This document shows positions 47,791-56,441 of a stretch of 64,000 bases of DNA, one piece after another. Under the pieces are notes generated by a model that was not told the origin of the DNA, ran no database searches, and saw only the letters and a list, made by a program, of their open reading frames with translations. The stretch is from Arthrobacter zhaoxinii (GTDB taxonomy: Bacteria; Actinomycetota; Actinomycetes; Actinomycetales; Micrococcaceae). Numbering within the stretch: position 1 is the stretch's first letter; every line of letters starts with the position of its first letter. Location: assembly GCF_024385505.1 (NCBI RefSeq), contig NZ_JANFLT010000001.1, positions 434,001 through 498,000 on the forward strand, in the 5' to 3' direction. The translations under genes were made by a program, and so were the position numbers.

Positions 47791-48357
47791 TCAGGCGTGC
47801 TGGCCCGCGTGTTCCCCTTCTGCGATTTCCTCAACGAGCTTGTCGTTGAAGGCCGGCAGATCGTCCGGGTTGCGGCTGGTGACGAAGCCCTGGTCCACCA
47901 CCACTTCCTCGTCGGTCCAGTTTGCGCCGGCGTTCTTCAGGTCCGTTGCCAGCGTGTGGTACGACGTCAGATCGCGTCCCTTGACGACGCCGGCCTCGAT
48001 CAGCAGCCACGGGCCGTGGCAGATGGAAGCGACGGGCTTGTGCGCCTCGAAGAAGGCACGGGCAAACTGCTGGGCGTTCTTGTCCACGCGGAGGAAGTCG
48101 GCGTTGACGACGCCGCCGGGCAGGACCAGCGCGTCGAAGTCGCTCGCGTCGGCGTCGGCAACGTCCAGGTCGACGGTGAAGGTTTCACCCTTGTCCATGC
48201 CGTCGAACCCCTGGACGGTGCCCTTCTTCGGGGACACGAGGACCGGCTGTCCGCCGGCACTCTTCACCGCTTCCCAGGGGCTGGTCAGCTCAATCTGCTC
48301 CACGCCGTCGGTGAGGAGGAAAGCTACCTTCTTGCCGGAAATGTCGTGCTCTGCCAT
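47791..48357 (-). CDS. DJ-1/PfpI family protein
   Basis: The 188-residue product has the PfpI-type fold with nucleophile Cys113 in ASICHGPWLLI and the acidic residue in LLTDGVEQIELTSPWEA. Members act as glyoxalases, deglycases or heat-inducible peptidases; the true activity cannot be read here. It belongs to the YhbO/PfpI group rather than eukaryotic DJ-1, since the GVEQIE and SICHGPW motifs fit that group. It is a single-gene unit between two hairpins. Confidence 0.9.
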   Translation of the reverse strand: MAEHDISGKKVAFLLTDGVEQIELTSPWEAVKSAGGQPVLVSPKKGTVQGFDGMDKGETFTVDLDVADADASDFDALVLPGGVVNADFLRVDKNAQQFARAFFEAHKPVASICHGPWLLIEAGVVKGRDLTSYHTLATDLKNAGANWTDEEVVVDQGFVTSRNPDDLPAFNDKLVEEIAEGEHAGQHA

Positions 48358-48525
48358 GGGAACTCCGTTCGTTTCAGCTGCGGCGGAAACATTCAGCCGC
48401 AGCGGTTCTTCTACGGTGGTGGTGATCGATCCGGAAACCTTCCGGTTCCCGCTATGGCCACCCTATGGAAAACCGGCATTGATAAGCAACCTTATGGAGC
48501 TTCCGGCGAGCGGGGCCAGGCAACG

Positions 48526-48560
48526 AAAAAACCCTCGGAATCCTAGGATTCCGAGGGTTT
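48526..48560 (-). terminator. Terminator after tRNA-Met
   Basis: A perfect 32-nt palindrome (AAACCCTCGGAATCC with its complement) is followed on the minus strand by TTTTTT, six bases downstream of the mature tRNA-Met end. It terminates the tRNA-Thr/tRNA-Met transcript. Confidence 0.88.
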
Positions 48561-48565
48561 GTCCG

Positions 48566-48639
48566 TAGCGGTGGGGAGGCTCGATCTCCCGACCTCACGA
48601 TTATGAGTCGTGCGCTCTAACCAACTGAGCTACACCGCC
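48566..48639 (-). tRNA. tRNA-Met (CAT)
   Basis: Cloverleaf on the minus strand: acceptor GGCGGTG with CACCGCT, D loop with GTTGGTTAGAGC, anticodon arm CACGA-CTCATAA-TCGTG with anticodon CAT, T arm GGGAGATCGAGCCTCCC. It looks like the elongator form; a lysidine-modified tRNA-Ile with the same anticodon cannot be fully excluded. CCA is not encoded. Confidence 0.93.
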
Positions 48640-48714
48640 AAAAATGAGTGAAGCCCGCCCTACCTAGGCCTCTGCAAAACAAACAGCCTTAGCAACGCGG
48701 GCCCTCCCATTGAG

Positions 48715-48786
48715 AGCCCCGACCGGGAATCGATCCCGGGACCTCCATCTTACCAAGATGGCGCTCTACCACTGAGCTATCGGGGC
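48715..48786 (-). tRNA. tRNA-Thr (GGT)
   Basis: Cloverleaf on the minus strand: acceptor GCCCCGA with TCGGGGC, anticodon arm CCATC-TTGGTAA-GATGG with anticodon GGT, T arm CCGGGATCGATTCCCGG. It precedes tRNA-Met by 75 bp in the same orientation, and one terminator serves both. Confidence 0.95.
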
Positions 48787-48962
48787 AACGACATAAAACT
48801 CTACCAGCACTTTTCGGGAACATGAAATCGAAACGTGCCATATCCGGGAAAGGTGACCAGCGACACTTTTCCACCCGTCCGACACACGGTCCGGGACGGT
48901 CCCAAAAGTGAGCCCGGGAACCATTTTGTCAGTATGCTTATGCTACGAGAAAGCGAGGGCAC

Positions 48963-50345
48963 GTGAGCATAGTGCCGAACCACGTTTCAGACGGCCTCTT
49001 CCTGGGTGGAAGATACCGGCTCCTGAATCAGATCGGGGCAGGTGCCATGGGCACCGTCCACCGGGCCAAGGATGAATTCCTCGGCCGCGACGTAGCGGTG
49101 AAGATCATCCGCCCGTCGGCCACCAGCGACGTGGACCTTCGGCGCAGCGACGCCGAGGCCAAGATCCTGGCGCGCCTGAACCACCACAGCCTGGTCACCC
49201 TGCTGGATGCCGGGTCCGACTCCTCCGACCCGGACTCGCCGCTGATTTATCTTGTGATGGAACTTGTCCAGGGCCTGGACCTGCGCGAGCGACTGAAAGA
49301 GGGCGCACTGCCCCGCCGGCAGGCCGCCCTGCTGGGGTATGACCTGGCCATCGGCCTGGAGTACATCCACGACAACGGCGTGGTGCACCGGGACGTGAAG
49401 CCCGCGAATATCATGCTGTTCGACTACCGCAGCGCCGATGCCCGTATCCGGGCCAAGCTCACCGACTTCGGTGTCGCCCTCGTGGCCAATGATCCGCAGT
49501 CACAGCACGGCACGTTCTCCGGCACCGCGGCGTTCATGAGTCCCGAGCAGGCCCGCGGAGAACAGGCCGGCCCGTGGAGCGATGTCTATTCCCTGGGCCT
49601 GGTGCTGCTGCAGTGCCTCACCGGGAAACCCGCCTTCCCCGGTCCCGCCCTGGAAAGCGCCCTCGCACGCCTCCTGAGGGACCCTGAGATCCCGTTGGAG
49701 CTCGGTTCTGACTGGGAACCCCTGCTGCGGGCCATGACCGCACAGGACGCGGCAGAGCGCCCCAGCGCCCATGACGTCTCCCAGGTCCTCTATGACATGA
49801 TCGTCGCCGCACGCGGCCGGCACCGCGTGAATCCGGAAATCCTGCCCGCCGATGAAGCGCAGCGCATGGATGCGGTGCGCCGCTACGAGCTGCTGGACAC
49901 TCCCCCGGACGGTGCCTTCGACCGGGTCACTGCGCTGGCATCCCGGCTCTTCGACGTGCCGGTGGCCATCGTCAGCGTGGTGGACACGGACCGGATCTGG
50001 TTCAAGTCCCACCACGGCACCGAAGCCGTGGAGATTGGCCGGGACCCGGGCCTGTGCGCCTCTGCCATCCTGCAGGACGGCGTCTATGTGGTCGACGACG
50101 CCCGGCGGGATTCGAGGACGCTGGCCAACCCGCTGGTGGCCGGGGACTTCGGCCTGCAGTTCTACGCAGGCGTTCCGCTGCAGACCAGTGACGGGTTCAA
50201 TCTGGGCACGTTCTGCATCCTGGACACGAAGCCTCGGACTTTCTCCCCCGAGGACGAGGCAACCCTCTCGGACCTGGCCGCGATTGTCATGAACGACCTG
50301 GAAATGCGCCTCGAGAGCCGCCGTGCCGGCGGGTCGGGGCAGTAG
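48963..50345 (+). CDS. Soluble Ser/Thr protein kinase fused to a GAF domain
   Basis: A Hanks-type kinase occupies residues 15-285: GAGAMG loop, Lys47 in VAVKII, VHRDVKPANI with Asp144, DFG 168-170, and FSGTAAFMSPEQARG. Residues about 302-450 form a GAF sensor domain (RRYELLDTPPDGAFDRVTAL, ASRLFDVPVAIVSVVD, RIWFKSHHG). There is no membrane span or PASTA repeat, so it is cytoplasmic, unlike PknA/PknB. The GTG start has GAGGG nearby; tandem TATGCT boxes lie just upstream. It is not next to a phosphatase or target gene. Confidence 0.9.
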   Translation: MSIVPNHVSDGLFLGGRYRLLNQIGAGAMGTVHRAKDEFLGRDVAVKIIRPSATSDVDLRRSDAEAKILARLNHHSLVTLLDAGSDSSDPDSPLIYLVMELVQGLDLRERLKEGALPRRQAALLGYDLAIGLEYIHDNGVVHRDVKPANIMLFDYRSADARIRAKLTDFGVALVANDPQSQHGTFSGTAAFMSPEQARGEQAGPWSDVYSLGLVLLQCLTGKPAFPGPALESALARLLRDPEIPLELGSDWEPLLRAMTAQDAAERPSAHDVSQVLYDMIVAARGRHRVNPEILPADEAQRMDAVRRYELLDTPPDGAFDRVTALASRLFDVPVAIVSVVDTDRIWFKSHHGTEAVEIGRDPGLCASAILQDGVYVVDDARRDSRTLANPLVAGDFGLQFYAGVPLQTSDGFNLGTFCILDTKPRTFSPEDEATLSDLAAIVMNDLEMRLESRRAGGSGQ

Positions 50346-50386
50346 CCGGACGAGCCAACCGGACAAACAACCACCCGGACAAACAA

Positions 50387-50429
50387 AAGAAGAAGGGCGC
50401 CTCCCGCTTCGGGAGGCGCCCTTCTTCTT
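50387..50429. terminator. Bidirectional terminator between the kinase and helicase genes
   Basis: A 20-bp perfect stem (AAGAAGAAGGGCGCCTCCCG and complement) with a 3-nt loop lies between the two converging genes, with A-rich and T-rich flanks. Confidence 0.88.
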
Positions 50430-50476
50430 GTCCGGCACTGCGGTGCGGCGCCCTAGGCTACGGGCGCCGCTGCTTC

Positions 50477-52375
50477 CTAGTCGCGGAAGCGGGGCTTGCG
50501 GGCACCGGTGGCGGCAGCGTCGCGGAAGCCGCCTTCACGCTTCTTGAACGGGCGGTCGCTGCCGCGGTCCCCGAAGGAACGCTCGCCGTCGCGCTTCTTG
50601 AAATCCTTCTTGAAGCCGCCGCGGTCGGCGCGGTCGTTGAAGCTGCCGCCGCCTTCACGCTCGCGGGCCGGCTTGCGACCCTTGTCCAGCTCGAGGTGGA
50701 TCAGCTCGCCGCCGATCCGGGTGCGGGACAGGGCACGCAGCTGATCCTTGGACAGGTCAGCGGGCAGCTCCACCAGGGTGTGGTCGGCACGGATATCGAT
50801 GCCGCCGATCTGTGCGGAGGACAGGCCGCCCTCGTTGGCAATGGCGCCGACAATCGAGCCGGGCAGGACGCGCTGGCGGCGGCCGACGGCGATGCGGTAC
50901 GTTGCATTGCCTTCGGTCAGCGGGCGCGTCGGGCCGCGGGAGCCGACGCCGTCGTTGCGGCCTTCGGAACGCTCGCGCTGGCGGGCCGGAGCCACCGGGA
51001 TTTCCCGCAGCAGCAGGTCGCGGCCACCCTGGGCCATGACGGCCAGGGCTGCTGCAACGTCTTCGGCGGGAACTTCGTGCTCGGCCAGGTACTTGGTCAC
51101 CAGGTCCCGGAACACCGCGATGTCCTCGGAACCGAGGGTTTCCGTGATCTTCTCGGAGAACTTGGCCAGGCGCTTCTCGTTGACAACGTCGACGCTGGGG
51201 AGCTGCATGTGCTCCACCGGCTGGCGGGTTGCCTTTTCAATGGCCCGCAGCAGGTACTTCTCGCGGGGGGTCATGAACAGGATGGCGTCGCCGGTGCGTC
51301 CTGCACGGCCGGTGCGGCCGATGCGGTGGACGTAGGACTCCGTGTCGTGCGGGATGTCGTAGTTGACGACGTGGCTGATGCGCTCGACGTCGAGGCCTCG
51401 GGCGGCAACATCCGTGGCAACCAGGATGTCGATCTTGCCGTCGCGGAGGGCCTCGACCGTGCGTTCGCGCTGCTGCTGCGGGATGTCGCCGTTGATGGCG
51501 GCGGCGTTGTAGCCGCGGTCCTTGAGCTTGTCAGCCAGGTCTTCGGTGGCAGCCTTGGTCCGGACGAACGCGATAACGCCGTCGAACTCTTCGGTTTCCA
51601 GGATGCGGGTCATTGCATCGAGCTTGTGCGGGCCCATGACCTGCACATAGCGCTGGCGGGTGTTGGCACCGGTGGTGGTCTTGGACTTGACCGTGATTTC
51701 CGCAGCGTTGTTCAGGTACTTCTTGGCAATCTTGCGGATGGCCGGCGGCATGGTGGCGGAGAACAGGGCAACCTGCTTGCTCGCCGGAGTGGAGGAAAGG
51801 ATCTGCTCCACGTCTTCGGCGAAGCCCATGCGCAGCATTTCGTCAGCCTCATCGAGCACCAGGTACTCGAGGTTGGACAGGTTCAGGGAACCCTTGGCGA
51901 TGTGGTCAATCACACGGCCGGGGGTGCCAACAACAACCTGGGCGCCGCGGCGGAGGCCGTTGAGCTGGGGGCCGTAGGCGGAACCGCCGTACACGGGAAG
52001 CACGGTGATGCCATCCATGTGGACTGCGTAGGAGGTGAAGGCTTCTGCAGACTGCAGGGCCAGTTCACGGGTCGGTGCAAGCACCAGGACCTGGGTGTCC
52101 TTGGTTGCCGGGCGGCCGGCGAGCAGGGACAGGGCGGGAACCGCGAAGGCCGCGGTCTTGCCGGTACCCGTCTGGGCCAGGCCGACGACGTCGCGGCCTT
52201 CGAGCAGCAGGGGGATGGTAGCTGCCTGGATGGGAGACGGCGTTACGTAGCCGACATCCTTCAGGGCTGCCAGGACGCGCTCGTCCAATCCGAAGTCACT
52301 GAACAGCACTGTGTTCTCTTCGGTTTCGGGAGTGGCATTTTCGACGTTGGTGTTTTCCAGCGTGGCTTCAGACAA
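50477..52375 (-). CDS. deaD: DEAD-box RNA helicase, DeaD/CsdA-like
   Basis: The 632-residue protein has all DEAD-box motifs: PSPIQAATIPLLLEGRDVV, AQTGTGKT, PTRELALQ, VLDEADEM, FSATMPP and HRIGRTGRAGR. After the helicase core comes a DbpA-type RNA-binding domain (YRIAVGRRQRVLPGSIVGAI, GGIDIRADHTLVELP) and an arginine/glycine-rich charged tail of about 60 residues. The start chosen is TTG (MSEATLENTNVEN), as GAGG lies 8 nt upstream. Such helicases help ribosome assembly and mRNA decay in the cold. Its leader spans about 400 bp. Confidence 0.92.
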   Translation of the reverse strand: MSEATLENTNVENATPETEENTVLFSDFGLDERVLAALKDVGYVTPSPIQAATIPLLLEGRDVVGLAQTGTGKTAAFAVPALSLLAGRPATKDTQVLVLAPTRELALQSAEAFTSYAVHMDGITVLPVYGGSAYGPQLNGLRRGAQVVVGTPGRVIDHIAKGSLNLSNLEYLVLDEADEMLRMGFAEDVEQILSSTPASKQVALFSATMPPAIRKIAKKYLNNAAEITVKSKTTTGANTRQRYVQVMGPHKLDAMTRILETEEFDGVIAFVRTKAATEDLADKLKDRGYNAAAINGDIPQQQRERTVEALRDGKIDILVATDVAARGLDVERISHVVNYDIPHDTESYVHRIGRTGRAGRTGDAILFMTPREKYLLRAIEKATRQPVEHMQLPSVDVVNEKRLAKFSEKITETLGSEDIAVFRDLVTKYLAEHEVPAEDVAAALAVMAQGGRDLLLREIPVAPARQRERSEGRNDGVGSRGPTRPLTEGNATYRIAVGRRQRVLPGSIVGAIANEGGLSSAQIGGIDIRADHTLVELPADLSKDQLRALSRTRIGGELIHLELDKGRKPAREREGGGSFNDRADRGGFKKDFKKRDGERSFGDRGSDRPFKKREGGFRDAAATGARKPRFRD

Positions 52376-52779
52376 GAGGTAATCCTCATTCAATCGGGGA
52401 CCAGGCAACCAAGAGGCTGCGGGACGTAAGTCCGGCGCTGTTGCAATCCCAGGCAGGACTTTCCGTCACAGCTGTGGGCCGATTTCACTGGATTGTGTCT
52501 ACGACCGGTGTGACGATTTCTTTGCCGGCGCTCCCCAAAAGATGAATCTGCCCGCATAAGAAATGCGGGCCCCAACACAACGTACCGTACGGGTTTCGGT
52601 GGTGATTTTCGATGAAAATCTCGATGAACCGCAGGAAAATAAGGGAATACCGGAGTGGGGGATGTTTTCCAGTGTACGGCATACCGGCGTCGGGTACGTG
52701 GTCCGGGGCGGTGACCTTGGGCACAGGGCCTTCCAACAGGTCTCCGGCCAGTCCCCGCGGGTGGACTTTCCCCGGCAGT
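52376..52779 (-). promoter_or_regulatory. Long leader region of the DEAD-box helicase gene
   Basis: No gene is supported in this 404-bp gap between the glycosyltransferase gene (which ends at 52780) and the helicase start. It holds a perfect 8-bp hairpin at 52550-52570 (GCCCGCAT-AAGAA-ATGCGGGC) and is relatively AT-rich in the middle. Cold-shock helicase genes often carry long structured leaders; this may be one. No promoter boxes stand out. Confidence 0.5.
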
Positions 52780-54069
52780 CTAGGGCTGCGGCTCCGGGGC
52801 GCGCAGCAGCTCGGGCGGGTTGTTGCGCCACCACTGGCTGGGGCGGCTGCCCCAGTACCCCGCCAGCCACCAGGCCAGCAGTCCGATGCCCCAGAAGACA
52901 CCGATGCTGGAAGCCATCAGCCATGGCTCGGGCAGCTGGGAGTCCAGGTTCGGCGCGTTGAACAGCTCGCCGATTGTCTTGGGTGAGTAGATGAAGATGA
53001 CCAGCGAGGATGCGAGCAGGATGAGGCCGGCGATCCGCAGCTTCCGCTGCCCGGGACCGAGGTCCATGAGGTTCCGCGCCAGGACGGGGATGAAGAGGGC
53101 CACCCAGACCCAGTGGTGGGACCAGGACACGGGGGAAATCAGCAGCATCAGCAGTGCGGCGGCGGCCAGCGCGGTGAAGGTCTGTCCGCGGTTGCCGGCA
53201 ATGCGGATGATGACGGCCGTAGCGGCAACGGCTGCCAGGGACAGGATCAGCCACGGGAGGTCGACGGGGAAATCCGGGCCGCCGAAGTGCAGGATCGCGC
53301 CCTTGATGGAGAGGTTGTCCACGTAGCCGGCCCCGCCGATCCGTGAGGTGTCAGGCAGCAGGTCCAGCCAGTAGGTGCGTGATTCGCGCGGGAGGATCAG
53401 GAACCCCAGGGCGAAGGTTGAAAGGAAGCCGTAGGTCATGTTGCGCAGCCCGCGCCAGTCGCCCCGGGCCAGGAAGTACAGGCCGAACACCAGCGGGGTG
53501 AGCTTCAATCCGGCCGCCACTCCGGTCAGCAGGCCGGTGGGCCAGCCCTCCTTCTTGATCACGAAGTCGGCCATGATCAGCCCGAAGAGCAAAATGTTGA
53601 TCTGTCCGAAGGCCTGCGTTTCGCGCCACGGTCCGAACAGCACGATCAACCCTGTCCCGGCGATCGCCAGCGGCCGGAGCCAGGGGTGGCGGAGTACGTC
53701 CACCGCGCCCCGGCGGCGGAAGACATAGCGGACTGCCCAGACGGCGGTGGCTGCGGCAATGGCGATGGAGATCCCGGTGAAGATGTTCAGCCCCAGGCTC
53801 TGGCCGAACGGTGCCAGCACGGCAAAGACCAGCGCCGCGAAAGGCGGATAGGTGAAGAGCAGACTGCTGTCGGCGTCGTACTGGACCGACTTCGTATACA
53901 GTTCCCCGGCGGCGTCGAGGACGCTCTGCCCGCCGGAAAGGTAGACACTGAAGTCGAGGCCGTGGCGCGGCGACAAGTCGAAAGCTGTCCATACGAGCAG
54001 CCCGGCAAGTGCCAGCGCCCCCAGGGTCGCAACGGTCCGCACGAAGGCGGATCGGTGGATCTGGCCCAT
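52780..54069 (-). CDS. GT87/DUF2029-type membrane glycosyltransferase
   Basis: The 429-residue product has about ten spans and the GT-C layout: a first luminal loop with an acidic patch (PRHGLDFSVYLSGGQSVLDA, where the DFSVY acidic residue is the expected catalytic site), then SSLLFTYPPFAALVFAVLAP and GVAAGLKLTPLVFGLYFLARGDW. GT87 enzymes use polyprenyl-phosphate mannose to build phosphatidylinositol mannosides or lipoglycans outside the membrane. Which acceptor is used here is unknown. The ATG has GGGAG upstream. Confidence 0.87.
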   Translation of the reverse strand: MGQIHRSAFVRTVATLGALALAGLLVWTAFDLSPRHGLDFSVYLSGGQSVLDAAGELYTKSVQYDADSSLLFTYPPFAALVFAVLAPFGQSLGLNIFTGISIAIAAATAVWAVRYVFRRRGAVDVLRHPWLRPLAIAGTGLIVLFGPWRETQAFGQINILLFGLIMADFVIKKEGWPTGLLTGVAAGLKLTPLVFGLYFLARGDWRGLRNMTYGFLSTFALGFLILPRESRTYWLDLLPDTSRIGGAGYVDNLSIKGAILHFGGPDFPVDLPWLILSLAAVAATAVIIRIAGNRGQTFTALAAAALLMLLISPVSWSHHWVWVALFIPVLARNLMDLGPGQRKLRIAGLILLASSLVIFIYSPKTIGELFNAPNLDSQLPEPWLMASSIGVFWGIGLLAWWLAGYWGSRPSQWWRNNPPELLRAPEPQP

Positions 54070-54227
54070 TGTTCTCCCTGCAAAGACGCCGGCCGCGCAC
54101 GTGGCGCGGCATGGCGTTGTTCGGCGATATTGATCATGGCAAGTCTACCGGCCAGCCTGCCCCGCCTCCCCCGTCCAAAGGCAGGCGATAGGCTGGCCGG
54201 ACCAGATCAGCAAGCGAAAGGTCCTCC

Positions 54228-55406
54228 ATGTCCCCCGCGCTTCTAGCCCTCACCAATGCCCGCGTGGTTCCTGTCACGGGCGCCTCCTTCCACGGCACCG
54301 TCCTCATCGAGGACGGACGGGTCCGCGAACTGGGTCCCGACGTCGTTGTACCCGGGAACGCAGAGGTGCTCGACGCCGGCGGGCAGTGGCTGCTGCCCGG
54401 GCTCGTGGATGCGCATACCCACCTTGGCGTGCATGAAGAGGGCGAAGGCTGGGCCGGCAATGATTCCAACGAAATGACGGACCCCGTGATGGCCGGGGTC
54501 CGGGCGCTGGATGCCGTGAATCCCTTTGACACGGGGTTCGACGACGCCCTTGCCGGCGGAGTGACCACTGCGAACATCAATCCCGGATCCGGCAACCCGA
54601 TCGGCGGGCAGGCAGTGGCCCTGCACACGCACGGGCGCTATTTGGAGGAAATGGTGCTGCGTGCGCCCAGCGGGCTGAAGTCCGCGCTGGGCGAGAACCC
54701 GAAGCGGATCTACAGCGACAAGAAGCAGACCCCGTCCACCCGGCTGGGCACGGCGATGGTTATCCGGCAGGCGTTTATGGAGGCGCAGAACTATCTGGGC
54801 AAGGCCGACCCGAACACGCGGGACCCTCATCTGGAGGCTCTGGCCATGGTGCTGCGCCGGGAAATCCCGTGGCGCCAGCACGCCCACCGCGCCGATGACA
54901 TCGGCACTGCGCTGCGCCTCGCCGAGGAGTTCGGCTACGACCTGGTGCTCGACCACGGGACCGAGGCCCACCTGTTGGCCGATGTGCTCGCCGAACGCGG
55001 CGTGCCGGTTCTGATCGGCCCGCTGTTCACTACCCGCTCAAAGGTGGAGCTGCGTGGCCGCAGCATGGCCAACCCCGGGAAGCTGGCGGCGGCGGGAGTG
55101 GAAATCTCCATCATCACCGACCACCCCGTAGTACCCATCAACTTCCTGATCTTCCAGGCCGCGCTCGCCGTGAAGGAGGGCCTGGACCGCGACGAGGCAC
55201 TGCGTGCGGTGACCATCAATCCCGCTCGGGTTCTGGGCCTTGCGGACCGGCTCGGTTCGCTGGAACCGGGCAAGGATGCGGATCTTGTCCTGTGGAGCGG
55301 CGATCCGCTGGACGTTATGCAGCGGGTGCTGAAGGTGTGGATCGGCGGCCGCGAAGTCTACCGCTACGATCTTGAGGCCCGCGAACAGATTGTGGCGCCG
55401 CGCTGA
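54228..55406 (+). CDS. Amidohydrolase (imidazolonepropionase-like)
   Basis: Metal-dependent hydrolase of 392 residues. The metal motif HxH is in LLPGLVDAHTHLGVHEEGE, later histidines are in HAHRADDIGTAL and DLVLDHGTEAHLL, and the catalytic Asp is in SIITDHPVVP, followed by the C-terminal beta-sandwich NPARVLGLADRLGSLEPGKD. It is close to the uncharacterised amidohydrolases annotated as imidazolonepropionase-related. AAGGT precedes the start; TAGGCT lies 34 bp upstream. The stop overlaps the next gene (TGATG). Confidence 0.85.
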   Translation: MSPALLALTNARVVPVTGASFHGTVLIEDGRVRELGPDVVVPGNAEVLDAGGQWLLPGLVDAHTHLGVHEEGEGWAGNDSNEMTDPVMAGVRALDAVNPFDTGFDDALAGGVTTANINPGSGNPIGGQAVALHTHGRYLEEMVLRAPSGLKSALGENPKRIYSDKKQTPSTRLGTAMVIRQAFMEAQNYLGKADPNTRDPHLEALAMVLRREIPWRQHAHRADDIGTALRLAEEFGYDLVLDHGTEAHLLADVLAERGVPVLIGPLFTTRSKVELRGRSMANPGKLAAAGVEISIITDHPVVPINFLIFQAALAVKEGLDRDEALRAVTINPARVLGLADRLGSLEPGKDADLVLWSGDPLDVMQRVLKVWIGGREVYRYDLEAREQIVAPR

Positions 55407-55846
55407 TGGGACCGGGTTCAAGCAAGCCCGCGGGTCCGGGCACTACTCCGTGGCGCACTCCCCCGCCCGGCATCATCCGTGCTGCCGGGGCTGCCTGGCT
55501 GGTGGCTGCCCTCCTGGTTGCCGTTGCGGGCGTTTCCTTTATTGTTTCGGCCCGGACCCAGCATCAGGACAGTGCTGCGCTGACCCTGCTGGGGATCCTT
55601 GCGTTGGTGCTCGCCGCAGTGAGCGCCTACAGCGTGCTGCGGCTGCGTTCAGGTAAGCGCAGCGCCCGGGAAACTCTGAGCAGCATCGGAGTGATTGCCG
55701 GGTTCCCGTTCCTGTTTCGCGGGCCGGCCCTCGTAGCCGTAGGCGTGGTGCTGCTGGTCTGCACGGCGCTGCTCTGGCTGCCGCAGAGCAACAAGTATTT
55801 CCAGCTTCGCGACCCGAAGAAGCGTAAGCCCCGCAGGCCCCGCTAG
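55406..55846 (+). CDS. Four-span membrane protein coupled to the amidohydrolase
   Basis: The 146-residue product has four hydrophobic segments (AAGAAWLVAALLVAVAGVSF, LTLLGILALVLAAVSAYSVL, LSSIGVIAGFPFLF, PALVAVGVVLLVCTALLWLP) and a strongly basic tail (DPKKRKPRRPR). Its ATG overlaps the preceding stop by one base. No family is recognised. Confidence 0.78.
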   Translation: MGPGSSKPAGPGTTPWRTPPPGIIRAAGAAWLVAALLVAVAGVSFIVSARTQHQDSAALTLLGILALVLAAVSAYSVLRLRSGKRSARETLSSIGVIAGFPFLFRGPALVAVGVVLLVCTALLWLPQSNKYFQLRDPKKRKPRRPR

Positions 55847-55938
55847 ACCGGAAGCGGCAGGTTGAGGGGCACGGTATGCCCCGGGCGCTTTCGCATCGGC
55901 CAATTCGTTTATGCCGGGGAACACCCCAACCGTGTTTC

Positions 55939-56379
55939 TTATTTTCCAGCCGCTTCCTGAACCATAAAGGTCGCGCAGGCCAAATCGAGGCTTGTGTCCC
56001 GCTTACGCAGCTCCCTAATCAGGCGAACCTGGTCCTTTTGCAGGTCCAGGCCTGTCTCCCGGGCAACAGACTTGGTCCAAGCTACGGCAGCCTGGTCGGG
56101 GTCGGGGTGGCTGGCGAAAATCTCCCTGACGATTAGCCTCGGGTTCGCGGCCCGGTTTCCGAAGAGGTTCATAATTTTCTTCTCCACGTTCCAATAAGTT
56201 TTATCTAGGTGCGAAGTTAGCAGCGAAGAAGGTGTCATTGGAAGGCCCAGGAAAAGCCATTTGACAGCAATTTCCGAACGCGGGCTGTCGTCTCTGGCAG
56301 CTGCCGTGAAGAGTCGTCCGGGAATTTCTGCTTCCGCCCGAAAAGTCGCCGCTGCCGCGTTCAGTTCCCCAACCGTCAC
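55939..56379 (-). CDS. Protein of unknown function, AT-richer than its neighbours
   Basis: The 146-residue product starts at GTG and has no recognisable domain. It is rich in charged residues and helices (IMNLFGNRAANPRLIVREIF, DLQKDQVRLIRELRKRD), with one late cysteine. The base composition of the gene is visibly lower in GC than that of flanking genes, a possible sign of transfer. It lies 62 bp downstream of the DUF222/HNH gene on the same strand. No good ribosome site is seen. Confidence 0.6.
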   Translation of the reverse strand: MTVGELNAAAATFRAEAEIPGRLFTAAARDDSPRSEIAVKWLFLGLPMTPSSLLTSHLDKTYWNVEKKIMNLFGNRAANPRLIVREIFASHPDPDQAAVAWTKSVARETGLDLQKDQVRLIRELRKRDTSLDLACATFMVQEAAGK

Positions 56380-56441
56380 GACCGGTACTTGCGTCAGTGC
56401 GGCTGCCGCAGCGCGACTGCCTCAAGGGATGGTGTCTCCGC

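Noticed and set aside
46171-48546. A plus-strand frame of 791 codons across four minus-strand genes
   Set aside because: It runs antisense through the HadA-like, membrane protein, DUF2797 and PfpI genes, all of which have family motifs and coupled starts. The long frame has none.
55850-55957. Inverted repeat GGAAGCGGC ... GCCGCTTCC around the 3' ends of two converging genes
   Set aside because: The arms are about 90 bp apart, one lies inside the end of the unknown gene, and there is no transposon gene between them, so it is likely chance in GC-rich DNA.
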